From assembly GCF_003367245.1 (NCBI RefSeq), contig NZ_QRGR01000021.1, positions 1-64,000 of the forward strand: a stretch of DNA of 64,000 nucleotides, in the 5' to 3' direction. The notes beneath the pieces were generated by a model, which saw nothing but the letters and a program-made list of their open reading frames with translations, did no database searches and had not been told where the DNA came from. The DNA comes from Pontibacter diazotrophicus (lineage in GTDB: Bacteria > Bacteroidota > Bacteroidia > Cytophagales > Hymenobacteraceae). The position numbers and the translations under genes are program-made. Every line of letters begins with the position of its first letter. The stretch's first letter is position 1. Shown here one piece after another: positions 8,072-16,757 of the stretch.

Positions 8072-9748
8072 ATGAAAGGATTTGCATTTACAAAGGGCGA
8101 TGTTTTCGGGGGACTTACAGCCGGTATTGTTGCACTACCGCTTGCACTTGCGTTTGGACTGCAGTCAGGTTTGGGCGCCGCTGCAGGTCTTTACGGCGCC
8201 ATTATCCTGGGGTTTATATCGGCAATTCTTGGTGGAACCTATACACAGGTCAGCGGCCCTACCGGGCCGATGACTGTTGTAGCAACAGCCGCCGTTGCAG
8301 GGTTTGTTCAAATGGGCGGAAGCATCGAAGCGGTAGCTGGGGCTATTGTCGCCACTTTCCTGCTTACCGGTATTTTTCAGGCGCTCATGGGCGTTGTACG
8401 GCTTGGCGCACTGATCCGCTTTATTCCCTACCCGGTTATATCGGGCTTCATGAGTGGCATTGGCGTGATCATCATCCTTCTTCAGCTTTTTCCTGCTATA
8501 GGCCAGCCATCACCACCAACAACAATTGATGTGGTACGACAGATCGGGCCTGCATTTTCAAACATCAATGTATGGGCGCTGCTATATGCAGCCCTGACGG
8601 TAGTGATTGTTTACCTGTTTCCCCGTATTTCGAAAACCGTCCCTGGTACGCTTGTGGCACTCATTGGCGTGACAATTTTGTCCGTTGTGCTTCAAAAAGA
8701 TGTAGAAGTGATCGGTTCCATTCCTACCGGGCTTCCCGAGATGCAGGTCGCCAGCCTTTTTACAATTGACTCGGCGCTATACGGGCAAATCATACGCGTG
8801 GCCATTACACTTGCTGCACTTGGTGCCATCGATTCCCTTCTTACTTCAGTAGTGGCAGACAACGTAACCAAAACGCGCCACGACAGCAACAGAGAGCTAA
8901 TCGGGCAGGGCATAGGCAATTCAGTTGCCGGAATTTTTGGCGGGCTGCCTGGTGCAGGCGCAACCATGCGCACGCTCATCAATGTCAGGTCAGGGGGAAC
9001 ATCAAGATGGTCTGGCATTATCCATTCTGTCACGCTTGCAGTTATTCTTCTGGCTATAGGCTCTTATGCAGCTTTGATCCCAAAGGCAGTGCTGGCAGGC
9101 TTGCTGATAACAGTAGGTATTGGTATCCTCGATTTTCGTGGAATCAGGCACATCAGAGTAATTCCACGTGGCGATGCAGCCATTATGATTGTGGTGTTGC
9201 TGGTAACTGTTTTTCTCGATCTGCTCACGGCAGTAGGTGTAGGAATGGTGATGGCGGCACTCTTCTTTATGAAAAAAATGAGTGATGCTATTGGACACCG
9301 TACCCGGATAGAACCACTGTCTACCTATGAGGATGGGCAGCATTGGCAGGGCAGGGATCTGCCAGCTGAGTTGGAAGGAAATGTTTTGGTCAAGCATATT
9401 GAGGGGCCTTTGTTTTTTGGTTTTGCGTCCGGATTACAAAAGATGTCGGAAGGGGTTGTTGACGTAAGCCATGCCATTTACCGTATGGAGGAAGTTCCTT
9501 TTATTGACCAGACGGGGTTATACTCCCTGCAGGAAACACTACTGACCATGGAAGAAAGGGGAATAAAAGTTTTTCTGACGGGCCTTCTAAAACAGCCGGA
9601 GCACATGCTGCGGAAGGGAGGGATAATCCCGCAGTTGATTCCCGACAAGAATGTCTGCCCTACGTTTTCAGCGGCTGTCGACTGCGTTGTAGACGAACTC
9701 AAGAAAAAGGAACCGTCTTCAACTTCTGAGAACATGCACGGCCATTGA
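8072..9748 (+). CDS. SulP-family inorganic anion transporter with STAS domain
   Basis: The ATG at 8072 (MKGFAFTKGD) is preferred over 7949 because the family begins just before the first helix. The ~558-residue protein has the SulP core: GGLTAGIVALPLALAFG in helix 1, VSGPTGPMTVV near residue 65, about 12 membrane segments to residue ~400, then a cytoplasmic STAS domain (about 430-540) with a VPFIDQTGLYSL segment. Members carry sulfate, bicarbonate or other anions, often with Na+ or H+. An alpha-carbonic anhydrase 1.7 kb downstream hints at bicarbonate, but the sequence does not settle it. Confidence 0.9.
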   Translation: MKGFAFTKGDVFGGLTAGIVALPLALAFGLQSGLGAAAGLYGAIILGFISAILGGTYTQVSGPTGPMTVVATAAVAGFVQMGGSIEAVAGAIVATFLLTGIFQALMGVVRLGALIRFIPYPVISGFMSGIGVIIILLQLFPAIGQPSPPTTIDVVRQIGPAFSNINVWALLYAALTVVIVYLFPRISKTVPGTLVALIGVTILSVVLQKDVEVIGSIPTGLPEMQVASLFTIDSALYGQIIRVAITLAALGAIDSLLTSVVADNVTKTRHDSNRELIGQGIGNSVAGIFGGLPGAGATMRTLINVRSGGTSRWSGIIHSVTLAVILLAIGSYAALIPKAVLAGLLITVGIGILDFRGIRHIRVIPRGDAAIMIVVLLVTVFLDLLTAVGVGMVMAALFFMKKMSDAIGHRTRIEPLSTYEDGQHWQGRDLPAELEGNVLVKHIEGPLFFGFASGLQKMSEGVVDVSHAIYRMEEVPFIDQTGLYSLQETLLTMEERGIKVFLTGLLKQPEHMLRKGGIIPQLIPDKNVCPTFSAAVDCVVDELKKKEPSSTSENMHGH

Positions 9749-10000
9749 TAAGATACTTCTCCTTCGCCACATGTGTAGAGGCAGCGAACACTGCGTTGCG
9801 TCTTGTTGCGGTTAGCATGCAGGCCGACGAAACAGGGGTGGACTTGACCAAGCAAGCTAACCTCAGACTTCCAGCTCAAAAATTCCACGTTTTCCGGGAC
9901 ATCATTTTACCTGACCTGTCTAAAAGATGTTGATAGAGGCAGATGATCAGCATAGTGGCTGCCAATTTCAGGACGGGACAGTGCCTCACAGCTGCGTCTG
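9749..10000. other. Intergenic region after SulP with degenerate att-like repeat
   Basis: Contains AATTCCACGTTTTCCGGG at 9881-9898, a variant of the repeat at 6093 and 7678 in the same orientation. A 62-codon ORF here has no recognisable features. Confidence 0.45.
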
Positions 10001-10231
10001 TCAGTGGAGCCTGTTCAGCAGCTTCCGGAGGCCAGCATATTCCGGCTCTTCCAGTACGTTCAATTCGCCACCGGTGGCAGGCTGTATCTGCTGATTGTAA
10101 TAGTTGAATAGGTTATGAGCTGTTGACCTGTCGTTTCTAAGTCCGCTGATTACTGGGAACTTCTTTAGAAAGCTGCGAAGCCATTTTCCTTCAAAACACA
10201 AGCCAAGGAGTGGAAGGCTGCACTTAAGCAC
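10001..10231 (-). CDS. Hypothetical protein, 76 residues
   Basis: A small ORF starting at a GTG that overlaps the end of the upstream minus-strand ORF by 8 nt, as in translationally coupled genes. The product is basic in its first half and ends with a charged, helix-like tail (EEPEYAGLRKLLNRLH). No family is recognised. It might be the end of the neighbouring gene displaced by a frameshift. Confidence 0.35.
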   Translation of the reverse strand: MLKCSLPLLGLCFEGKWLRSFLKKFPVISGLRNDRSTAHNLFNYYNQQIQPATGGELNVLEEPEYAGLRKLLNRLH

Positions 10232-10532
10232 AGTAGACCTGCAGCTCGTCTTTTAGAACCGCACGTTTCATGCCCTCCTGGAGCTGGGCGTATCTTGGAT
10301 GGAAGGGGTTGGCTAAATCCTTTTCAATGTCACCTATGGTGGCCAGCGTGTCGCCTTTGAAGAAGCGGAACCAAATGCCCTTACCAATAAACCCACCGGC
10401 TCTCTGTTGAGCAAGGGCCTCTATTTTCTTTAGCTCGCTTACCAGGGTCTCGGCATCGGCACCTTCATAGAGGTAATTGTAAAACAGCTCCATTATCTGG
10501 AGGCGGCGATGATTTGTGCTTTCCATTCTCAT
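10224..10532 (-). CDS. Hypothetical protein, about 102 residues
   Basis: The start at 10532 (MRMESTNH) is preferred over the upstream TTG-type extension, which reads poorly. The product looks like a compact helical protein (LFYNYLYEGADAETLVSEL near the start, then a lysine-rich tail), with no signal peptide or membrane segment. It overlaps the next minus-strand ORF by 8 nt. No family is recognised. Confidence 0.5.
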   Translation of the reverse strand: MRMESTNHRRLQIMELFYNYLYEGADAETLVSELKKIEALAQQRAGGFIGKGIWFRFFKGDTLATIGDIEKDLANPFHPRYAQLQEGMKRAVLKDELQVYCA

Positions 10533-10664
10533 ACCCAAAGATGTTACGTAAACCTTAAGGGTTATAGGCAGCAACAGCGCAGGGGGCCTTGTGCAACTGC
10601 CAGGCACTTGGTCTGGTGCACTTTCAACCTGAGCCGGCTAACCGCCACATCCTGAGAACAGCGG

Positions 10665-10973
10665 TTAGTAGGCTTCTTTCAGATGGTGAGATGTTTTGTC
10701 TGAATCCCAATGCACCTCATAATATACCCACTTATCCTCATCGGCAGCTGTATCTTCTCTCCCTGCCTCTTGCTCTTGGAGAACGATGAATTGATTTTCA
10801 TTAAAGCTCCTCTTTATAAACCTGGGCTTCTCAACAGCATGGAAATAACTGTCTGCCCTGATAAAAACATACCCTGTCTGTGGTGCATGCTTCAGGTATT
10901 CTTCTTTGATTGCCTTTCTGTGCTTGCTCAGGAATCTGAGCTTAAGCAGCCTGTTAGGATTCTTAAACTCCAT
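10665..10973 (-). CDS. Hypothetical protein, about 102 residues
   Basis: Begins at the ATG at 10973 (MEFKNPNRLLKL); an upstream in-frame TTG is possible. The protein is hydrophilic, basic in its first half and acidic in its second, without signal or membrane segments. The segment EDKWVYYEVHWDSDKTSHH suggests a beta-rich end. No family is recognised. It lies between SulP and carbonic anhydrase on the opposite strand. Confidence 0.5.
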   Translation of the reverse strand: MEFKNPNRLLKLRFLSKHRKAIKEEYLKHAPQTGYVFIRADSYFHAVEKPRFIKRSFNENQFIVLQEQEAGREDTAADEDKWVYYEVHWDSDKTSHHLKEAY

Positions 10974-11484
10974 TGTAGACGGATATAGCTGCAACTCCTT
11001 TACTGCCGGCAAAGCGAGGCAGTAAAAGAATGCGCCTTACAAAAAACAGCCACACTACTGTATCGCATGCGACACAGTGGCTTTAACAGAATAAGCTTCT
11101 GTGCTGCTCCATCGAGGGTGCTGCACAGGAAGCAATGAGTAATTGGATGGGCTATGTACAGAAGATAGGAGTCAGCCCTACACAGGCAGAAGGCCCCTTG
11201 AACTCAAGGTGGAGTAGGATTGCTGTTTTTAAAAGAGAGTCTCATGTTCCAAGAGCTAATCTACAGAAATATTTATAGAAACAGAAATCTCTGTATAAAC
11301 AGAAACAACACCAGGAAGGCGCTATCCTCCTGCTGTTGTATGCAGGTCATTTAGTCCTGATTTCACAGTAACGCATCTGGCAACCTATGGCCGGGATATG
11401 GCTTCTGCAGTAACCACTCCTTTGCCTGCTCCAAAACATTTTAACTCCTAAAAAAGTACAACTCCTATAGTCAAAAACAAATAT
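10974..11484. other. Intergenic region upstream of carbonic anhydrase
   Basis: No gene is visible. An imperfect hairpin with AGCCAC/GTGGCT arms lies near 11047-11082. The promoter of the carbonic anhydrase gene should be here, but no convincing boxes were found. Confidence 0.4.
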
Positions 11485-12321
11485 ATGAAGAGAAGCAAAG
11501 CGGATACTCCGTCCCTCTACAAAACAATCAGAAACAGGCTGTGCCTCTTTTTGATGCTAATCACAAGCCTGTCTGCCTGCGGAGGTGAAACCGAGACAGA
11601 AACGGTGGCGGATAAGCCGGTTGCAGTGGAAGCAGAATCTGAAACAGCGGGGGCAGCAGAGTGGGATTATGAAAATACCAACTGGGAGGAAATCTCAGGC
11701 GTCGAGTGTAGGGCCAATGTCCAGTCCCCTGTTAACATCAATACACAGGAGGCGATTGAGGCGGAGCTCGCAGACATCCGGTACGAGTACGAGCCCTTCC
11801 CCATGAAGATTGTAGACAACGGGCACACGGTGCAGGTGTACGGCACGGAGACCAGCTTTATCACAGTAGAGGGTAAGCGGTACCAGTTCAAGCAGTTCCA
11901 CTACCATTATCCTTCCGAGCACACCATCGACGGGGAGCAGTACCCGCTGGAGATGCACCTGGTGCACCAGGAGGAGGGAACAAGCAACCTGGTTGTGCTG
12001 GCCGTTTTCATAGAAGAAGGAACTACTGTCAATCCTTTCCTGGAGAAAGTGTTCACACAGATACCGGCTCAAAAGGAAGAGGAAGTGCAGACAGAAGTGC
12101 AGTTAACGCTGTCTGACTACATCCCGCCAACCCAGACCCACTATACCTACATTGGCTCCCTGACCACGCCTCCCTGTACAGTGGGTGTGGACTGGATAGT
12201 CTTCAGGGAACCACTACAGGCATCAGAGGAGCAGATAGCTAAGTTCTCTGCCTTGTATGCCAATAACGCACGGCCTGTGCAGCCCCTTAACAACAGAAGG
12301 GTGTTGAAGACGGAAGAGTAA
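11485..12321 (+). CDS. Alpha-type carbonic anhydrase, lipoprotein
   Basis: The 278-residue protein has a lipoprotein signal ending in LSAC (Cys32), then an acidic Thr/Glu linker and an alpha-carbonic anhydrase domain from about residue 58. Zinc ligands are His139 and His141 in QFHYHYPSEH and His158 in EMHLVH; IGSLTTPPC and the following VDWIVF form the usual substrate pocket. It interconverts CO2 and bicarbonate, here anchored in the periplasm or outer membrane. A SulP transporter lies upstream. Its signal peptide resembles that of the EF-hand lipoprotein at 16758. Confidence 0.92.
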   Translation: MKRSKADTPSLYKTIRNRLCLFLMLITSLSACGGETETETVADKPVAVEAESETAGAAEWDYENTNWEEISGVECRANVQSPVNINTQEAIEAELADIRYEYEPFPMKIVDNGHTVQVYGTETSFITVEGKRYQFKQFHYHYPSEHTIDGEQYPLEMHLVHQEEGTSNLVVLAVFIEEGTTVNPFLEKVFTQIPAQKEEEVQTEVQLTLSDYIPPTQTHYTYIGSLTTPPCTVGVDWIVFREPLQASEEQIAKFSALYANNARPVQPLNNRRVLKTEE

Positions 12322-12892
12322 TCTGACACAAGGGACAGGCTTTTATTTCATAAGAAATACAACTGTCCTTTGTTCATGCGGCTAACGATCAGCGGGATAC
12401 CCCTGTCTCTCATGCGCATAAGGGAAAAGGTGACCGGCGGCAACACCGAAAGCACGAAACCTGACAAGGAGGAGCCAAACTCATGCCCGCCGCTGTGGAG
12501 CTCTGTAAAGATGCCACACAGACACCTGCGAGTAAAACCAAGGCCGTGGAAATAAGCATGGCATCAGGCCCTGCCGATGAGCGCCACTTCCTAAGAACGA
12601 CTTGGTTTGTGCGCACGAGAACTACTGGATTAAGGTAAATGCCTGAGTGGCGTAGCAAAGCCGGTAAGGGCACAGTAGTAGCGCACTCCGTTCAGCGTAA
12701 AGGTAAATCAAGATAGATACTATTGGTTTAGCAGGGCGCCACATCGTGTAAATCTCGGGTGGTGAGCCTTCATTTGCTGCATTCCAACAAAGTCTCCTGA
12801 CTTCAGGTATAGCAGGAATACCGGAAAGCCTTTGTGCTGTGAGCTAAAGCCTGCAGCGGGCGCTGTGTTTCATTCACCCAGTCTCAGACAGC
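12322..12892. other. Intergenic region, 571 bp
   Basis: Short overlapping ORFs on both strands (for example 12483-12638 plus) show no recognisable domain. No clear promoter or terminator. It may contain decayed coding sequence. Confidence 0.4.
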
Positions 12893-14488
12893 ATGACCTC
12901 AGAGAAAATTCAGAAAAAAAGATTCCGCATACTCTACAAGCTCGAGGCCTGGCTGGAGGGGCCCATGTTCTTGCTCTCTATCGTATGGCTGTACCTTTTT
13001 ATCGTGGAACTGGCAAAAGGCCTGTCCCCCTTTCAGGAAAAGCTGGTGATTCTGATATGGCTTCTTTTTGTGCTGGAGCTTACGACAAAACTGGTGCTCT
13101 CCGCCGACAAAGTCAGCTACATGAAAAAAAACTGGCTGACAATACTGGCTCTTTTCATTCCTGCTTTCAGGGCATTCCGCCTGCTCAGGGCCATCAGGGT
13201 GTTGCAGTTGAGCCGGGTTGCCACGACGACTACCTTCGTCAGAGGGCTTACCTCCTCTAAGCGCTTTCTGAATGAGCTTAGGGATGCACAAGGGAAAACG
13301 CCACCTGCAGAAATGCATGTGGGGGTTCTGCTTGCCTACAGCCCTGCAGTCACGCCGGAGGTCATGCAGCCTTTTCTGAAGCAGCTGATGCTTGATGTGC
13401 AGCCGGAAATGAGTTTTGCCACGGAAATACCATGGTTATTCCACCTGGTGGAGCCGGTAGCCCTGACAACTGACAAAACAAGGGAACCCTCTGATTTCCT
13501 GGACGCGGCCACCATGCGGATGGCAGAGGGCCCTTACGACATTGTCTTGGTGGTGACCGATGTAACCCTGATCTCCCGTAAGGACCGGATAGAAGCAGGG
13601 CTGGCCTCCCCTGTTACCTATACTGCTGTTATCTCCACCCAGCGGCTGACCACAACCTCCAGGGGGAAACCGGTACGAACCCTGGACGATGCGGCAGTAC
13701 GGGTGAATGCCGCAGCCCTCTTGCTGCACTTGCTGGGGCATATCAGCGGACTTCACCATACGGCAGGAGGAAAAGGAGGCGAAATGGCTCCCTTCGCCTT
13801 TCGGGAGAAAAGAAAGGCTCTGCCCCGGTTTAATGATTCCGAGCGCGTTCTGCTTAAAAAGAAAGTGAAGCATCTTCCGGAAAGGGAGCTTCACGGCGGC
13901 ACCGGCCTGGAGGGTTTCATATTTCACCTGATCATGGCCGCCAAACATCCGAAGGAGGTTCTGAACCCACTGCTGCGCAATTGGGCAATCCTGCTCCCCT
14001 TGTCGCTGCCGGGGCTGGCCACAGCGGCGGTGGCCCCCAGCCTGCTGCTTATCTTTACGGCAGAGATTTGGGATGTGGGGCTCAACATGGGAAACAGGAC
14101 CACGGCTTTCTTTGCGGTTGCCAGTATTTTAGGGGCTTCTTTTTACCTGATCAAAATCCAATCCCTGTTTCTGCCCAGAAAGGAGAAAAACGTGCTCACA
14201 GAGCATCAGGCAATAGCCAATGTGGTCATCTTCCTGAGCATCCTCTTGGCTTGCTTCGGGCTTTTCCTGATGGTAGGCGGGCTGATGATGGTCATAGAAC
14301 TCTACGTTTTCCCGGAAGACCTGATTAGCACCTGGCCCACGCTGGATAAACCTAAGGTGGGGCTTTCTGACAAGTTGCGCCTGGCAGCCTTCATCAGCAC
14401 GGTGGGCGTCACTACAGGCGCGTTGGCTGGAGGCCTGGAGAAGAAAACCGTCATCCAGCACCTGGCTTTGTTCCTTGACAAACCTTAG
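12893..14488 (+). CDS. Membrane protein: voltage-sensor-like N-terminus, degenerate metzincin-like domain, C-terminal helices
   Basis: The 531-residue protein has an unusual layout. Residues 1-110 look like an ion-channel S1-S4 module: hydrophobic helices at about 24-41, 49-69 and 80-90, then an S4-like helix with Arg93, 96, 99, 102 and 108. Residues 140-345 form a soluble domain carrying HLLGHISGLHH (279-289), which fits HExxHxxGxxH with all three zinc-ligand His and the Gly but Leu instead of the catalytic Glu; the preceding YDIVLVVTDV segment also recalls archaemetzincins. Residues 363-515 contain three or four more membrane helices. No K+ filter is seen. Function unknown. Confidence 0.7.
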   Translation: MTSEKIQKKRFRILYKLEAWLEGPMFLLSIVWLYLFIVELAKGLSPFQEKLVILIWLLFVLELTTKLVLSADKVSYMKKNWLTILALFIPAFRAFRLLRAIRVLQLSRVATTTTFVRGLTSSKRFLNELRDAQGKTPPAEMHVGVLLAYSPAVTPEVMQPFLKQLMLDVQPEMSFATEIPWLFHLVEPVALTTDKTREPSDFLDAATMRMAEGPYDIVLVVTDVTLISRKDRIEAGLASPVTYTAVISTQRLTTTSRGKPVRTLDDAAVRVNAAALLLHLLGHISGLHHTAGGKGGEMAPFAFREKRKALPRFNDSERVLLKKKVKHLPERELHGGTGLEGFIFHLIMAAKHPKEVLNPLLRNWAILLPLSLPGLATAAVAPSLLLIFTAEIWDVGLNMGNRTTAFFAVASILGASFYLIKIQSLFLPRKEKNVLTEHQAIANVVIFLSILLACFGLFLMVGGLMMVIELYVFPEDLISTWPTLDKPKVGLSDKLRLAAFISTVGVTTGALAGGLEKKTVIQHLALFLDKP

Positions 14489-14575
14489 GACATGATTTTA
14501 CTGTAGCTTGTAAAGGCAACAATAGCTTCTCTTGCATTTACTTGAATATCGCTTTACTTAGTTTGTCTTTTTTCT

Positions 14576-14839
14576 GTGCCGGTGCCGGAGCTATTCAACC
14601 GTTTGATGGACAGAAAGGAGCACATCGCGCTGGTGGTGGATAAGTTCGGCGGCACGGCTAGTCTCGTGACCATGGAGGACATCACCAAGACGCTGCTGGG
14701 CCTGGAGATCGCCGATGAGTTAGATGCGGTGGAGGACCTGCAGAAGTGGGCCCGCGAAAGATGGGAAGCGTGCGCAAAAGGACGCCGAATACAGGATAGT
14801 ATACTACCTGAAACACCGTACTTACCAGACCGAAAATGA
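14576..14839 (+). pseudogene. Remnant of HlyC/CorC (CNNM)-family transporter, CBS region
   Basis: The readable part (VPELFNRLMDRKEHIALVVD, then VTMEDITKTLLGLEI and ELDAVEDLQKWAR) matches the second CBS domain of CNNM/CorC-type Mg2+/Co2+ transporters, normally 350-450 residues long. The DUF21 membrane domain and first CBS domain are absent. Just upstream, a FVFF segment expected before this region is readable in another frame, implying a small indel near 14570. The tail after WERW-like residues also departs from the family. This is a decayed fragment; no function is expected. Confidence 0.75.
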
Positions 14840-15081
14840 ATCTCATCTAGCTGATAACCACTTTTATGTTACGTGTTGCTTCACTCCTTTCCTGTTGGAG
14901 CACTTCAACAAATGCGATTGTTGCCTCTGATGCAGGCGCAAGAATTCATAGTTCGCCCAACTGCACCCACCCTGCCTGAGCGGCAGATGAAACCTGCTGC
15001 CCTTGAAGCAGGTACCCTTCTACAGTTGCCGCTCTTGCCGCATGAAGGCCAGGGCGGGATAACCTGTGTTGCCTTTGGAGA

Positions 15082-15705
15082 ATGAAGAAAAGCCGGAACA
15101 TGATATGGAAGACTGTTGAGCTGCTGTTAATTTATGTTGCCGTACCGCTCTTCACCGCATACCAGCTGCACGGGATGTACAACCTGGTGCCTCTCCTGGG
15201 AATGGGCCTGCTCCTGCTTATCCTCCTGCTCAGGAGTAAGCGTTTCCACAACAGGCGATTCTTAAGACTGGTGCCCGTCAACTGGAAGTTTCTGGTCGGC
15301 AGGTTCGTGCTCGTCTCCGCCCTGGTCTACGGGTTTGTGCGCTTCTTTCACCCAGACCTGCTCTACTACCTGCCGCAGGAGAACTTCGACCGCTACCTAC
15401 TGGCAGTGGCCCTGTACCCTTTCTGGTCTGTCATCCCGCAGGAGATAGTCTACAGGGCCTGGTACTACCACCGCTACAGCGACCTTTTCCCAAACAAAAA
15501 GATGTCCGTCCTTTTGAACAGCGTCTTTTTTGGCTTCTCCCACATCGTCTTCGGCAACTGGGTTGCCGTCATCGGCGCCTTCCTCATCAGCTTTGTCTTT
15601 AGCCACACCTACAGGAAGTACAACTCCCTGCTGATTGTGGTGATAGAGCACTTCTTTTACGGGGCGATGATATTCTCGCTGGGGATGGCCAGGTTCTTTA
15701 AGTAG
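15082..15705 (+). CDS. CPBP-family intramembrane metalloprotease (Abi-like)
   Basis: A 207-residue membrane protein with about six helices. It carries the CPBP motifs: QEIVYRAWYYHRY near residue 120 (motif 1, usually EExxxR, here with Gln for the first Glu), FGFSHIVFGNW near residue 153 (motif 2 FxxxH) and EHFFYGA near residue 193 (motif 3). Related proteins are prenyl-endopeptidase-like or immunity proteins. The Gln replacement leaves one Glu, so activity is uncertain. It stands alone, convergent with the DUF1206 gene. Confidence 0.75.
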   Translation: MKKSRNMIWKTVELLLIYVAVPLFTAYQLHGMYNLVPLLGMGLLLLILLLRSKRFHNRRFLRLVPVNWKFLVGRFVLVSALVYGFVRFFHPDLLYYLPQENFDRYLLAVALYPFWSVIPQEIVYRAWYYHRYSDLFPNKKMSVLLNSVFFGFSHIVFGNWVAVIGAFLISFVFSHTYRKYNSLLIVVIEHFFYGAMIFSLGMARFFK

Positions 15706-15733
15706 GCAGGGCAACAGGTATAGACTATGGCTT

Positions 15734-16555
15734 TTATCTGCTGCTGTACCGGAACCGGGCCTCTATGAAAACAAAAAGGCTGTAACAGATCAGCCCGAGC
15801 GCCACTGCCCCCAGCAGGTAAGCCCCGTGGGCAGCGCTTTCCAGAAAGTGAAAGGCACTTTCGGCACCGCCTGACTTGGCGTTGAGGGTGGCTCGCAGGA
15901 GCAGATAGCTGAAGATACCCCACACCGTGCCCCGGGACACGTAGCCTATTTTCCCGGTCTTTATCATCGTCTCTTCCGCTTTGTGGCCTAACCCGGCCTC
16001 TTTTATCTTTTTCCTGTACCTCTCAGAGATACCTTCGTAAATGAAGTATACCCCGCCAAGGCCAATGAGCGCCGCACCAAAGAGGACAAGCCACTGGCCT
16101 AAGGGCTTTTGCAGTACCTCTGCGATGAACGACTGCCTGATGCCTTCGCTGTCACTGCCGCTGCTCACCGCCAGCTTGGCCGCCACAAACGTCAGGATCC
16201 CGTAGAAGGCGCCGCTGGCTCCGTAACGTGCCCTGTAGATAAGTCCTTTGATGTCGGCCCCTTTTCCCTCCGTGTCTGTAAGAGCCTGCAGCAGCCTCCA
16301 GACACAGTAGCACGCCAGGCCGACGGCGACGATTAGCAAGAGGGCTCTTCCCAGGAACAGCTCCTCAATAAAAAGGAAGACTTCCTTTCTGCTTATCTCC
16401 CGTGTGTCTCTGCCCAGCTCAAGAGCCGTCACCAGTGCCAATATGCCGAGCAGGCAGTAAACAATGCCTTTTGCAGTCAGCCCCACCTGGGCGACGTGCT
16501 TTACCCATTTGTGCGGAACAGAAGGGATATATTCAGCAGGATCTGGGAACTTCAT
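15734..16555 (-). CDS. DUF1206 membrane protein
   Basis: A 273-residue integral membrane protein with six helices in three pairs. Each pair starts with a similar sequence (VGLTAKGIVYCLLG, YGASGAFYGILTF, IGYVSRGTVWGIF), the triple repeat of DUF1206. The family has no established function. It starts at an ATG at 16555 and is convergent with the CPBP protease gene, leaving 28 bp between stops. Confidence 0.85.
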   Translation of the reverse strand: MKFPDPAEYIPSVPHKWVKHVAQVGLTAKGIVYCLLGILALVTALELGRDTREISRKEVFLFIEELFLGRALLLIVAVGLACYCVWRLLQALTDTEGKGADIKGLIYRARYGASGAFYGILTFVAAKLAVSSGSDSEGIRQSFIAEVLQKPLGQWLVLFGAALIGLGGVYFIYEGISERYRKKIKEAGLGHKAEETMIKTGKIGYVSRGTVWGIFSYLLLRATLNAKSGGAESAFHFLESAAHGAYLLGAVALGLICYSLFVFIEARFRYSSR

Positions 16556-16757
16556 CTTTATAGTACCGAAAGGTCAGGGCAGCGGCCGGAGCCGAATATA
16601 TAGTCTGTACGGGCCTGAGAAAACCTCGTTATCTTGTCGACAGGCAGGCTGCTGAAACACGAAAGGCTTCCACAGAACGAAGTCAGGCAGGCCCCGTAGA
16701 ATTCAGCGAGCGCCAACCCACTTTAACTACCCGATATATCTAAAGGAAATTCAAACC

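Noticed and set aside
13169..13225. Potassium channel gene call for the 531-residue protein
   Set aside because: There is an S4-like helix, but no pore loop or TxGYG-type filter follows it.
14873..15085. 70-codon ORF overlapping the CPBP gene start by 4 nt
   Set aside because: It lacks an ATG near a sensible position and reads as low-information sequence; the overlap is probably chance.
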